The notes below the pieces were generated by a model. That model ran no database searches, had not been told where the DNA came from, and was given only the letters and a program-made list of their open reading frames with translations. The translations under genes and the position numbers were made by a program. Below are positions 8,967 through 17,262 of a stretch of DNA of 64,000 bases, one piece after another; position 1 is the stretch's first letter; every line of letters starts with the position of its first letter. The stretch comes from BOG-1155 sp050012495 (GTDB lineage: Bacteria; Desulfobacterota; Syntrophorhabdia; Syntrophorhabdales; WCHB1-27), in NCBI GenBank assembly GCA_050012495.1, contig JBEKHB010000009.1, positions 1 to 64,000 of the forward strand. The letters are read 5' to 3'.

Positions 8967-9164
8967 TAGCACCTCCTCGTAGATTATCTCGACAATTATA
9001 AGTACTCTGCCCATGGCCGGCATGTCAAGAGCAATGGGGCCAACTTAGTCTCTTGACTTCTCAAGGAATTAGGGGTAAAAAGCTTATTCAAATAGGGCAT
9101 CGTCAAAAGGTTTACAACTAATCAGAACCTTTTTGTGAGGGTGGTGCCATACAGGAGACAAACC

Positions 9165-9665
9165 ATGACTCATAAAACAATCGCGACTTTATCATTAATT
9201 TCCATGTTGTTTGTTGCATCGGTCTGCATGGCCCAGGCGCAACCTTCTGTCCACGCGGCCAGGGAAACTGGCAGAGATGGACGTTTTATCGCCTATAACA
9301 ACGGAACGGTTCTGGATACACGCACCAACCTCATGTGGGCAGCCGATGACAATGGTATTAATATTGACTGGTATAATGCGAAGAGCTATTGCGAGAGTTA
9401 TCGCGGAGGCGGATATACGGACTGGCGTATGCCGAGGCAGGATGAGCTGGCGGGGTTGTATGATGCGGCTAAAACTTACGAGTCTAACTGTGGTTATGAT
9501 GTCTATTTAACAGCATTGATTCATCTTTCTTGTAGTGCTCTCTGGGCATCGGAGACGCAAGGCGCCGCCGCCGCTGCCTTCCGTTTCCGCGATGGCGAGC
9601 GGGGCTGGGCCCCCCAGTCAGGCAGCGGCACCCTCCGGGCACTCCCGGTGCGTTTTGACAGATAG
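9165..9665 (+). CDS. exported DUF1566 (Lcl C-terminal) domain protein
   Basis: A 166-residue protein starting at ATG 9165 (AGGAGA upstream; an in-frame ATG at 9135 has no such site). Residues 1-26 are a signal peptide ending in AQAQ. The rest is a DUF1566 domain: NGTVLDTRTNLMWA, YCESYRGGGYTDWRMPRQDEL and WASET are the conserved blocks of this C-lectin-like family. It carries three Cys that could form a disulfide in the periplasm. It is a single gene with no obvious partner. The role is unknown; such domains are often duplicated in Deltaproteobacteria as exported or surface proteins. Confidence 0.82.
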   Translation: MTHKTIATLSLISMLFVASVCMAQAQPSVHAARETGRDGRFIAYNNGTVLDTRTNLMWAADDNGINIDWYNAKSYCESYRGGGYTDWRMPRQDELAGLYDAAKTYESNCGYDVYLTALIHLSCSALWASETQGAAAAAFRFRDGERGWAPQSGSGTLRALPVRFDR

Positions 9666-9746
9666 ATTATTTGCCCAAACCCCTGTCTCTCCACAAGGCT
9701 TTTTACTTTTCAGTCAAGTCTATTCCTGACTTCCCAGGGGATAATA

Positions 9747-9814
9747 GGGTCAAATCTTTATCCTTGAATTTGCGAGGTTAGGTCTGGGTAATGTAAAGGA
9801 TAAAGATTTGACCC
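9747..9814. repeat. REP/MITE-like 19-bp inverted repeat
   Basis: A perfect 19-bp arm (GGGTCAAATCTTTATCCTT, 9747-9765) and its exact reverse complement (9796-9814) flank a 30-nt centre. This is a palindromic unit of the kind mobilised by REP-associated tyrosine transposases. No transposase lies nearby. The 256-bp gap 9666-9921 holds nothing else I can support. Confidence 0.75.
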
Positions 9815-9921
9815 ACGGTGCCCCGCAAAGCGAAAAAGAGATAGAGGGTTGACAGGAAAGCACAAATCGACTACAAATAACGTGCGTGATGCCGCAAAAT
9901 CTCTCGCGGAGGCAGTGAGCC

Positions 9922-11472
9922 ATGACCCTTCCTGAAGCCTATATCATCACCTTTATCGCCAGCTTTTGCTCGCTTGTCATCGAAATGGTGGCAGGCCGCA
10001 TCCTGGCCCCCTTTGTCGGTGTCTCTCTTTACACGTGGACGAGCATCATCGGCATCATACTGGCGGGGATCAGCATAGGCGCGTATATCGGAGGGAAGCT
10101 GGTCGACCGCTACCCCCGCCGGAGAACGCTCGGCATACTGCTTTTTCTGTCCGGCGTTGCCGCCCTCGCGATCATCCCCCTGACAAACATGGTTGCCGCC
10201 TACCAATTCCCTTTCTCCCTCATGTGGCGCATCTTCACGGTAACCGCGATCATTTTTTTCATTCCCGGCTGTATACTGGGCACCATCTCGCCGGTCGTCG
10301 TCAGGCTGACGCTCCAGAACCTGAACAAGGCGGGCAACGTCATAGGGAAGATCTACGCATTCTCGACCTTCGGGGCTATTATCGGCACCTTTGCCACGGG
10401 GTTTCTGCTGATTTCCTGGATGGGCACGAGGAACATCATTTTTACGATGGGCGTCATCCTGATCATTACCGCCCTGCTGGCGGGCGGTCTTTTCAAAAGG
10501 CGGATAGCGACGAGCACCTGCGTGGCGGTCTGTGCCCTCTCCCTCGCGCCGCTCTATATCGCGGCCTACCGGAACCCCGTGAATGACCGTACCTATTATT
10601 ACAAGGAGAGCGATTACTATACGATCAAGCTGACAAAGACAACAAGCTCCGACCGGCGGACCCCCCTTGAGACGCTGGTGCTCGACCATCTTATCCATTC
10701 ATACGTGAGCCTCGACAACCCCCTTCATATCGAATACGACTACGAGAAGATTTACGCCGAGGTCATGAAATGGATGTACAAGCCGCAGAGCCCCTTCAAG
10801 AGCCTCTCCATAGGAGGAGGGGGTTACACCTTCCCCCGCTACATGGAATTGTCCTATCCAAAGGCGCATATCGATGTGGTCGAAATAGACCCGGAAATAA
10901 CACGTGTGGTCTATAAATATCTGGGGCTTCCCCGGGACACGAGGATAAGGACGTTCAATACCGACGGGCGATGGTTTGTCATGAACTGCAAGGAGAAGTA
11001 CGATATCATTTTTACGGACGCCTTCAACGACCTTTCCATACCCTATCACCTCACTACCAGGGAGTTTGTCCGGCAGCTCAACGGGACCCTGAACGACGAC
11101 GGCATTCTCATGTCGAACGTCATCGACAACTTTCAGAAAGGGGCTTTTCTCCCTTCGTACCTGCGTACGCTGGGTGAGGTATTCGGGGAAAGGAACGTCT
11201 ATTTGATCTCCATCAGGCCCGATTTCAAGAATGTCCGCATCAGCACCTTCATCGTTGTCGCGACGAAAGGCAACCGCGATATGTCGAGATTCGACGCATG
11301 GCTGAAGGACAAGCTCCGGGGCCGTGCCAAATCGGTCCTGGTCTCCGACGCCCTGATGAGGGAGCTGCGGACGAACCGTCAGTCTATCGTCCTCACCGAT
11401 GACTATGCGCCCGTGGACAACCTCATCGCCCCCATCTTCGAGGAGAGATTCGGCTACAATAGGAAGCACTGA
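9922..11472 (+). CDS. membrane-fused spermidine-synthase-like protein
   Basis: A 516-residue protein. Residues about 1-205 form six to seven membrane segments (start MTLPEAYIITFIASFCSLVIEM, with GRILAPFVG and GAYIGGKL). Residues about 240-500 form a polyamine-synthase/methyltransferase fold with the SAM-type loop SLSIGGGGYTFPRY, acidic strand VVEIDPEI and FTDAF. Fused membrane spermidine-synthase-like proteins are widespread. The product is uncertain because the aminopropyl-acceptor Asp in the usual DxxDP context is replaced by FTDAFND. A GGAGG site precedes the ATG. No polyamine genes are nearby. Confidence 0.8.
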   Translation: MTLPEAYIITFIASFCSLVIEMVAGRILAPFVGVSLYTWTSIIGIILAGISIGAYIGGKLVDRYPRRRTLGILLFLSGVAALAIIPLTNMVAAYQFPFSLMWRIFTVTAIIFFIPGCILGTISPVVVRLTLQNLNKAGNVIGKIYAFSTFGAIIGTFATGFLLISWMGTRNIIFTMGVILIITALLAGGLFKRRIATSTCVAVCALSLAPLYIAAYRNPVNDRTYYYKESDYYTIKLTKTTSSDRRTPLETLVLDHLIHSYVSLDNPLHIEYDYEKIYAEVMKWMYKPQSPFKSLSIGGGGYTFPRYMELSYPKAHIDVVEIDPEITRVVYKYLGLPRDTRIRTFNTDGRWFVMNCKEKYDIIFTDAFNDLSIPYHLTTREFVRQLNGTLNDDGILMSNVIDNFQKGAFLPSYLRTLGEVFGERNVYLISIRPDFKNVRISTFIVVATKGNRDMSRFDAWLKDKLRGRAKSVLVSDALMRELRTNRQSIVLTDDYAPVDNLIAPIFEERFGYNRKH

Positions 11473-11503
11473 GAAAAAAAGTTTTTCGGGGCAACAATTG
11501 TTG

Positions 11504-11532
11504 TTGACACGGGTGGTGAAATGTATTATTGT
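11504..11532 (+). promoter_or_regulatory. strong sigma70-type promoter with no ORF behind it
   Basis: TTGACA (11504-11509), 17-bp spacer, TATTGT (11527-11532). It points into a 200-nt non-coding stretch that ends in a strong intrinsic terminator. Confidence 0.6.
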
Positions 11533-11539
11533 ATGCAAT

Positions 11540-11758
11540 GGTTATGTTACATAATTCACAACAACACGGGCCAGGCAGGAAAAGGCAACCTTCAGGCCGG
11601 GTGAGTGATTTGATGTAAGGCGGTAATTGCAAGGTGTCAGGCACACGTGAATGTGATGACATTCACAATAGAGGAATATACAGCGACTTATCCCGTTAAT
11701 TCGCAACTTCTCATACTTACTCCCCTTTCCCCCTGGGACCCCCCCAGGGGGTTTTTTT
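11540..11758 (+). ncRNA. candidate small RNA of about 220 nt
   Basis: The segment is bounded by a good promoter (11504-11532) and a strong intrinsic terminator (11729-11758). A separate promoter for tolQ follows directly at 11763. Inside are a perfect 8-bp hairpin GTGAATGT-GATG-ACATTCAC (11647-11666) and an AT-richer composition than the flanks. No ORF with a ribosome site is visible. The size is near that of 6S RNA, but I could not fold it into the 6S bubble with confidence, so I name no family. Confidence 0.4.
11729..11758 (+). terminator. intrinsic terminator
   Basis: A 9-bp stem CCCCCTGGG/CCCAGGGGG with a 5-nt loop, followed by seven T. It separates the upstream non-coding unit from the tol operon. 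Confidence 0.9.
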
Positions 11759-11762
11759 ACTC

Positions 11763-11791
11763 TTTACAATTCCTTGCTATTACGATATCAT
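11763..11791 (+). promoter_or_regulatory. promoter of the tolQ operon
   Basis: TTTACA (11763-11768), 17-bp spacer, TATCAT (11786-11791). The tolQ ATG is only 9 nt beyond the -10 box and has no clear Shine-Dalgarno, so the transcript may be leaderless or nearly so. Confidence 0.55.
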
Positions 11792-11799
11792 GAGACACC

Positions 11800-12474
11800 A
11801 TGGAAATTGCAGACCTTAACGTATACTCAGGCGGATTAATCGGCCTGATCTTATCGGCGGGACCTGTGGCAAGAGGGGTTGTCATGCTCCTTCTTTTCTT
11901 CTCCGTGGTCTCCTGGACGATCATTTTCTACAAGTGGCGGCAGTTGAGTGTGGCGGAACACGAGGGAATAAAGTTCCTGAAGATCGCAAAGGACAGCGAA
12001 TCATTCAAACGGCTTGCCACGACGTACGCCGATAACCCGGACAGCCCTTTTTATAAGCTTGTTCTTGCGTCTTATAGGGAGCTCGCAGGGAGGCAGAAGG
12101 AGGGTACGGGTCCAGTCGTCGGCCTGGTGCCGGCAGTGGAAAGCGTGTTGAGGGTCTCCGTAGCGGAGGAGACGGAGAGGCTCGAACACCGTCTTTCTTT
12201 TCTTGCGACTACCGCAAATACCGCCCCTTTCATAGGGCTATTCGGAACGGTCTGGGGGATTATGGATTCCTTCCGGGAGATAGGCATGAGGGGCACGACA
12301 AGTCTTGCCGTCGTGGCGCCGGGCATCAGCGAAGCCCTCATCACGACCGCTCTCGGCCTTGCGACGGCTATCCCCGCTGTGCTCGGGTATAACTATCTTG
12401 TCAGCAGGCTTAAAGGCGTCTCCGTCAAGATGGAGAACGCTTCCGCTTACATAGTCAACCTCATCAGCCGATGA
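11800..12474 (+). CDS. tolQ: TolQ/ExbB-family proton-channel subunit
   Basis: A 224-residue inner-membrane protein with the MotA/TolQ/ExbB architecture: one N-terminal membrane helix (about 24-45), a cytoplasmic loop, then two helices (about 133-155 and 178-200) with the family block NTAPFIGLFGTVWGI. It uses the proton-motive force with TolR to energise TolA at the envelope. I favour TolQ over ExbB because the third gene encodes a TolA/TonB-like protein and the set lies beside uppP, but tolB and pal are not in the window. It overlaps tolR by 4 bp. Confidence 0.88.
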   Translation: MEIADLNVYSGGLIGLILSAGPVARGVVMLLLFFSVVSWTIIFYKWRQLSVAEHEGIKFLKIAKDSESFKRLATTYADNPDSPFYKLVLASYRELAGRQKEGTGPVVGLVPAVESVLRVSVAEETERLEHRLSFLATTANTAPFIGLFGTVWGIMDSFREIGMRGTTSLAVVAPGISEALITTALGLATAIPAVLGYNYLVSRLKGVSVKMENASAYIVNLISR

Positions 12475-12881
12475 ATGGACCAAAACAGTCAAAAAGCGTA
12501 TTAGCCGACATCAACATCATCCCCCTGGTCGATGTCATGCTCGTGCTGCTGATCATATTCATGATCACTGCTCCCATGATGCAGCAGGGACTGCCTATCG
12601 ATCTGCCGAAGGTGACGACGAAGCCCTTGCCGTCAAAGGACGAGGTTCAGACCATCACCGTCACAAAAGAGAGGACGGTCATACTAAATGCCAAGAGGGT
12701 TGACATACAAGACCTGAAGCCGGCGATAGAGCTCCTCTTCGCGAACAAGACCGACAAAGAGATCTTCCTCAAGGCCGACAGCGGGGTTCCTTATGGTTTT
12801 GTGGTGAGCTGCATGGGCATCATACGGGAAGCCGGGGTAGAGAAGGTCAATATAGTCACCAGGCCCGCAGATGCGAGATGA
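12471..12881 (+). CDS. tolR: TolR/ExbD-family protein
   Basis: A 136-residue protein with a single N-terminal membrane helix carrying the proton-path Asp in INIIPLVDVMLVLLIIF, then a periplasmic domain (about 55-136) typical of TolR/ExbD. It works with the upstream TolQ-like channel and the downstream TolA/TonB-like protein. Start and stop overlap both neighbours by 4 bp (ATGA), so the three are translationally coupled. Confidence 0.9.
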   Translation: MNGPKQSKSVLADINIIPLVDVMLVLLIIFMITAPMMQQGLPIDLPKVTTKPLPSKDEVQTITVTKERTVILNAKRVDIQDLKPAIELLFANKTDKEIFLKADSGVPYGFVVSCMGIIREAGVEKVNIVTRPADAR

Positions 12882-13645
12882 GAGAAGAGAACTGGTACAA
12901 AATGCTCATCGCGTCGGTGGTCCTCCATGTGTTCATCATAGGGGCCTTCAGTGTTCCCGTGAAGAAGACATTCAAGAAAGCCGATCTTTCCTATTATTCC
13001 GTGAACCTTGTGAGTGACGAGGCCGGCGGCGGCGCCGCGAAGGCGCTCCCCACGGAAGGCGCCAAGCTGTCGCCCGCGGCGCAAAAGAACGCGGAACCGA
13101 AGAAGCCCCTCCGGAAGGAGAAGGCCGTCGAAAAAGAGCGGGTTGTTACCCGCACGAAAGAAAGGTCACTGGCGGAGAAGAGGAAAGATATGCCTGTGGA
13201 GCCGACAAAGGCCGAGGTCAGGAGCCTCGATCAAAGAATCAGGGAGATGAGGTCGCACACCCGGTACATGGATGTATCGGGAGGGAAAGATAAGGCCGCA
13301 GGAATCGGGCCGGGTCTTCCCGGCGCCTCTACAGGCGGCTCGGGGACAATCGATCCGATCTTGCAGAAGTACTATGCGGATGTGTGGGAGAGGATCGAGG
13401 AGAGCTGGCATTCGCCCAGCCTTTCCGTTAGTAAGAACCTTCTTACCACAGTGTCGATCAAGATAAGGAAGGATGGGAGGATCACCGACTGGACAATAGA
13501 ACAGAGGTCGGGAAACAGGGCCTACGACGAGTCGATTGCCCGGGCGCTCCGGTCCATAGATACACTGCCGCCCTTTCCGCCCTCACTCACTACGGATTAC
13601 CTTGAGGTGGGCTTCAACTTCCATCCCCCCGGTGTTAACCGATGA
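12878..13645 (+). CDS. TolA/TonB-like energy-transducing protein
   Basis: A 255-residue protein: one N-terminal membrane helix (about 9-27), a Lys/Glu/Ala-rich charged stalk (about 50-125) and a C-terminal TonB/TolA domain (about 160-252) with WHSPSLSV, KIRKDGRITDW and the YDESIARAL helix. The stalk is shorter than that of E. coli TolA. The fold of the C-terminal domain and the lack of the TonB Pro-rich spacer favour TolA. It spans the periplasm and is energised by the preceding TolQ/TolR pair. It overlaps uppP by 4 bp. Confidence 0.82.
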   Translation: MREENWYKMLIASVVLHVFIIGAFSVPVKKTFKKADLSYYSVNLVSDEAGGGAAKALPTEGAKLSPAAQKNAEPKKPLRKEKAVEKERVVTRTKERSLAEKRKDMPVEPTKAEVRSLDQRIREMRSHTRYMDVSGGKDKAAGIGPGLPGASTGGSGTIDPILQKYYADVWERIEESWHSPSLSVSKNLLTTVSIKIRKDGRITDWTIEQRSGNRAYDESIARALRSIDTLPPFPPSLTTDYLEVGFNFHPPGVNR

Positions 13646-14433
13646 CAACCGTTCAAAGCGTTATCATGGGCGCCGTACAGGGCGTGACGGAATTTCTGCC
13701 GATAAGCAGCAGTGCCCACCTCGTCGTTATTCCCTGGATCTTCCACATGGACGAGGGGAATATCCACAAGCTCACCTATGACGTGGTGCTCCACTTCGGG
13801 ACCCTTCTCAGCCTCTTTGTCGTCTATGCGGGGAGGTTTGCGGCTGTCTGCCGTGACGACCTTCGCAGGGTTCGGGAAGGCGCGCTTGGCCGGTGCGTGC
13901 TCCTGAAGATAGCGGTCGGCACGATACCTGCAGGCGTTGGCGGGCTCTTATTAAAGGATATCATCGAAACCCGGCTCCGGGCGCCCTACATCGTGGTCTT
14001 TACCCTTATCGCCGTATCGCTTCTTATGTTGCTCGCAGAGAGGATGCGCACGACCCGGAAGGAAGGAGATGTATCCTTCGGGTTCGCCCTCGCGATCGGC
14101 GTCGCCCAGGCGATGGCCCTCGTGCCCGGCATATCGAGGAGCGGCATCACCATTACCGCAGCAATGCTTCTGGGAATGAAGCGCGGTGACGCGGTCGACT
14201 TTTCCTTTCTCCTCTCTATTCCGATCGTGCTCGGCGTCTCTCTCTACGAGGGCCGCCATGTCTCCTTCGGCGGGCCGGAAAGCGTCCTCTATCTCGTGGG
14301 GGCACTCTCTGCGTTCGTTTTCGGGACCGTTAGTCTCACGTTCCTCATCGGCTACCTCAGGAAGCACTCACTCGATGTCTTTGCCTACTACCGGATAGGT
14401 CTCGCCGCCCTCATTGCCCTTCTTTCTCTCTAA
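13642..14433 (+). CDS. uppP: undecaprenyl-diphosphatase
   Basis: A 263-residue polytopic inner-membrane protein of the BacA/UppP family, which dephosphorylates undecaprenyl diphosphate to recycle the lipid carrier for peptidoglycan and polysaccharides. Motif 1 EFLPISSSAHL (residues 17-27, with Glu17 and His26) and motif 2 PGISRSG (about 162-168, Arg166) are intact. It is the fourth gene of the tolQRA unit with a 4-bp overlap, linking envelope energisation and wall synthesis. Its last 66 bp overlap the convergent TVP38 gene. Confidence 0.95.
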   Translation: MTTVQSVIMGAVQGVTEFLPISSSAHLVVIPWIFHMDEGNIHKLTYDVVLHFGTLLSLFVVYAGRFAAVCRDDLRRVREGALGRCVLLKIAVGTIPAGVGGLLLKDIIETRLRAPYIVVFTLIAVSLLMLLAERMRTTRKEGDVSFGFALAIGVAQAMALVPGISRSGITITAAMLLGMKRGDAVDFSFLLSIPIVLGVSLYEGRHVSFGGPESVLYLVGALSAFVFGTVSLTFLIGYLRKHSLDVFAYYRIGLAALIALLSL

Positions 14434-15162
14434 CGCGCGCCAGCACGAGGCAAAGAACCGGACGACGAAATCCCTCCCGAAATAGAGGCTTGCCGTAAGA
14501 GTGAGACTGCCGGCAAGGAGCAGCCAGAAGGAGACGAACCGCCCATGCCGTATCGCATCGCCCTGCATGCATAGAATAATCGTGCCGGGCAGACGGCCGC
14601 ACACGTTCATCAACACAAAATCGAGGTACCGCATGCGCGTGAGGCCGAGGAGATAGCACAGGGAATCCTTGGGAAAGCCTGGTATGAGAAAAAACACAAA
14701 CGTGATGTTGAGGGCCTTGTGCGTGGCCATGAAAGCATCGAACCTGTCGAAGTATTCCTTCTTTACGATCCTGCGGACCAAGCCCGACCCGAAGTAACGG
14801 GCGACCCAGAAGGCGACGACGGCGCCGACGGTCAGGCCGATGGTTGACAGCAACGTGCCGTACAGCATGCCGAAGAGAAGGCCGCCGACAAAACCGGTCA
14901 CCTCTCCGGGCACGGGGGCGACCACCACCTGGACTATCTGCAGGAAAACGAAGGCTAGAGCCGAGTAAGGGCCGAAGGAGGCGAGAAACGCCCTTAACCT
15001 TCTCCCTTCGAAGAAATATTTGTAGTAATGAAGGATGAATCTCCAGGCCCCTTCATGGTAAAGATAAAATATGAAGCAGATGAGGACAACAACGGAAAGC
15101 ATAAAGAGCAGCCTGAGAACGGAACGCCGGAGCCGGGCTGTAAGGCGCTGAGTTTCCTTCAT
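14368..15162 (-). CDS. TVP38/TMEM64-family (DedA-like) membrane protein
   Basis: A 264-residue membrane protein with about six hydrophobic segments. The core block APVPGEVTGFVGGLLFG, followed by GAVVAFWVARYFG and the FLIPGFPKD re-entrant loop, is diagnostic of the SNARE-associated/VTT family. Members are proposed lipid scramblases or carriers for undecaprenyl phosphate. The nearby uppP and UppS-family genes fit lipid-carrier handling. The C-terminus overlaps uppP tail-to-tail by 66 bp; a shorter version would lose only the charged tail. Confidence 0.85.
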   Translation of the reverse strand: MKETQRLTARLRRSVLRLLFMLSVVVLICFIFYLYHEGAWRFILHYYKYFFEGRRLRAFLASFGPYSALAFVFLQIVQVVVAPVPGEVTGFVGGLLFGMLYGTLLSTIGLTVGAVVAFWVARYFGSGLVRRIVKKEYFDRFDAFMATHKALNITFVFFLIPGFPKDSLCYLLGLTRMRYLDFVLMNVCGRLPGTIILCMQGDAIRHGRFVSFWLLLAGSLTLTASLYFGRDFVVRFFASCWRALERKKGNEGGETYPVVGKDIE

Positions 15163-15200
15163 ATTCCGGCAGTTTTAGGCCGCGCCTTCCTTTGAAGGGA

Positions 15201-15992
15201 TCATTTTCCGAACCTTCTGTGTCTGTGCTGATAGCTGCGTATCGCCCTGAGGAAGTCGATCTTCCGGAAGAGAGGCCAGAGGGCGTCGCAGAAATAAAAC
15301 TCGCTGTAGGCGCTCTGCCAGAGCAGAAAACCGGAGAGCCGTACCTCGCCGCTCGTCCTGATGATGAGGTCCGGGTCCGGGATGCCGCAGGTGTAGAGGT
15401 GGCTGGCAATATCCTCGACGGTTAATCCCTGGACCAACTCCTGCAGGGAAGACGCCTTCTTTTGCATGAGCGCCTTCCGTGCCGCCTCAACTATCTCCTC
15501 CCTGCCTCCGTATCCAATGGCGATGTTGAGCATGTGTCTGTCGAAGGTCGCTGTCGATGCCTCGCACTTTTGTATGGCCTCTTGCAGATCGGGAGGCAGG
15601 ATGTCCAGCTTGCCGAAGGCTTTTACCTTGAATTTGTTCCTCACTACCACCTGGTTGTGGGACAAATCCTCCATCTTGTCCCTGATGATGTCGAAAAGCG
15701 CTTCCACCTCGTCCTTTTCTCTAAAGGTATTCTCGGGCGATAGGACCCAAATGGTCACGATCCTGATGCCGAGATCTGCGCACCATTGAAGTACCTCATC
15801 CAGCCTCCGCGCACCCTCCCGGTGCCCATCCGCCACATCGTCGAGCCCCATCTCCCTAGCGTACCGCCTGTTTCCGTCAAGGATCAGGCCGAGGTGCGTA
15901 GGGATGGAGCGCCTTCTGATTTTGCGGGAAAGGCGCTTTTCATAAAGATAATATAGGATTCCGTGAAACAAAGCAGGAAGATTATAATTCAT
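15201..15992 (-). CDS. cis-prenyltransferase, UppS family
   Basis: A 263-residue enzyme that condenses isopentenyl diphosphate onto an allylic diphosphate in cis. Motif I is HLGLILDGNRRY with catalytic Asp39, and the late motif is RTSGEVRLSGFLLWQSAYSE. The usual bacterial UppS reads MDGNGRW and GEQRLSNFLLWQ. The LDGNRRYA form and the hydrophobic, basic N-terminal helix (ALFHGILYYLYEKRL) recall the short-chain Z-farnesyl-diphosphate synthases of actinobacteria. It may therefore make a short cis-prenyl chain, or be the only UppS of this organism. It lies 38 bp after the TVP38 start, on the same strand. Confidence 0.85.
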   Translation of the reverse strand: MNYNLPALFHGILYYLYEKRLSRKIRRRSIPTHLGLILDGNRRYAREMGLDDVADGHREGARRLDEVLQWCADLGIRIVTIWVLSPENTFREKDEVEALFDIIRDKMEDLSHNQVVVRNKFKVKAFGKLDILPPDLQEAIQKCEASTATFDRHMLNIAIGYGGREEIVEAARKALMQKKASSLQELVQGLTVEDIASHLYTCGIPDPDLIIRTSGEVRLSGFLLWQSAYSEFYFCDALWPLFRKIDFLRAIRSYQHRHRRFGK

Positions 15993-16037
15993 ATGAGAGG
16001 CAAAGTAACTATTTAAATGAGCGAGTGAGGAGTGCGG

Positions 16038-17255
16038 CTAGGCCGCCGCCGGCCGCTTCACCTTCGTGGTGAGCGCCTTGATGGCGTCCTTCAATCCATC
16101 GAGGGTGAGCTCGTACATGGGGAACAACTTGGCGATCGCTTCTACCGTGGGATGGCGCCAATATTGCTTCGGTGTGGGGTTGAGCCAGACGGAGTAAGGG
16201 AAATGCTCCTTTATCCGTTGGAGCCACTCAATCCCCGGCTTGTCGTTGGAGTAATAATAGTCGATGCATCCGTACTTGTCGAACAACTCCGAGTAAGCCA
16301 TTCTCGCGTCGCCTACAAAAACCACCTTATAACCGGAATGGAAATTGGAAAAGAGCTTATCCGTCGGTGTTGCCTTGGAGTTCCACATGTCCTGGTACAC
16401 ATGCTCGTAGATACAGTTGTGGAAAAAATAGTGCTGAAAGTCCTTGAAATGCTCGACCTGCGTTGCCGCTGAGAAGAGCCTGTCGCACAGGTCGGCATAG
16501 GGCGCCATGGAGCCGCCCGTATCCATGGCCAGGAGGAGCCGGATGCTGTTCTCCCTTGAGCGGGAAAAAACCAGCTCTATTTCTCCCCCCTCTTTTGCCG
16601 TCTTGTCAACGGTCTCCTCTATGTCGAGCTCCTCGACAGCGCCTTCCCTCTTCAGTTGCCTGAGCTTCTTGAGGGCAACCTTGGTCTGTCTGACATCGAG
16701 GATGACGTCGTTCCGGTAATTCTTGAATCTCCTCTCCTCCGCCACCTTGACGGCTGAACTCATCCAGCCTTCGCCGCCGACCCTGATGCCTCCGGGGTAA
16801 TAACCATAGGCGCCGAAAGGAGACCTGCCGCCCGTGCCTATCCACTTGCTGCCGCCGTCATGACGCTCCGTCTGTTCCTTCAGGCGCTCCCTGAACATCC
16901 GCATCATCTCTTCGAGGTCGTATTTCTGCTTCATCTCCTCCAGTCTCTTCTTCAGTTCTTCCAACTCTTCAGGGTCGAGCCTCGGCAGCTTGTTGACCGG
17001 GTTCTCGAGCCATTCGAGTACCTTGTCGATTTCGAGGGTTTCCGTGGAGATACCGCCGAAGTATTCCTGGAATGCGAGGTCGAACATGTCATAATATGCC
17101 TCGCTTTTCACGAGGAAGGCCCTGCCCAGATAGTAGAGGTGGTTGAGGCTCGATTGCATGAAGCCGCCGTAAAGCGCCTCGGTAAAGGATATCCATTCGG
17201 TCACCGAGACCGGCACACCCTTTTTTCTCAGAAGGTAGAAGAAGTCGATGAACAT
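16038..17255 (-). CDS. VWA (CoxE-like) protein partnered with MoxR ATPase
   Basis: A 405-residue protein. The N-terminal half is helical and charged (KKRLEEMKQKYDLEEMMRMF at about 105-125). The C-terminal half is a von Willebrand A domain. The MIDAS starts at Asp245 as DTGGS, so the first Ser of the classic D-x-S-x-S is Gly; the threonine and other acidic positions may still bind metal. It is 7 bp downstream of a MoxR ATPase on the same strand. MoxR/VWA pairs act as chaperones that insert metals or remodel proteins (CoxD/CoxE, NorQ/NorD). The client here is not apparent. Confidence 0.85.
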   Translation of the reverse strand: MFIDFFYLLRKKGVPVSVTEWISFTEALYGGFMQSSLNHLYYLGRAFLVKSEAYYDMFDLAFQEYFGGISTETLEIDKVLEWLENPVNKLPRLDPEELEELKKRLEEMKQKYDLEEMMRMFRERLKEQTERHDGGSKWIGTGGRSPFGAYGYYPGGIRVGGEGWMSSAVKVAEERRFKNYRNDVILDVRQTKVALKKLRQLKREGAVEELDIEETVDKTAKEGGEIELVFSRSRENSIRLLLAMDTGGSMAPYADLCDRLFSAATQVEHFKDFQHYFFHNCIYEHVYQDMWNSKATPTDKLFSNFHSGYKVVFVGDARMAYSELFDKYGCIDYYYSNDKPGIEWLQRIKEHFPYSVWLNPTPKQYWRHPTVEAIAKLFPMYELTLDGLKDAIKALTTKVKRPAAA

Positions 17256-17262
17256 GGGCGCG

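Noticed and set aside
11540..11758. Assignment of the non-coding unit as 6S RNA
   Set aside because: Size fits, but I could not trace the long imperfect hairpin with a central bubble. A covariance model is needed.
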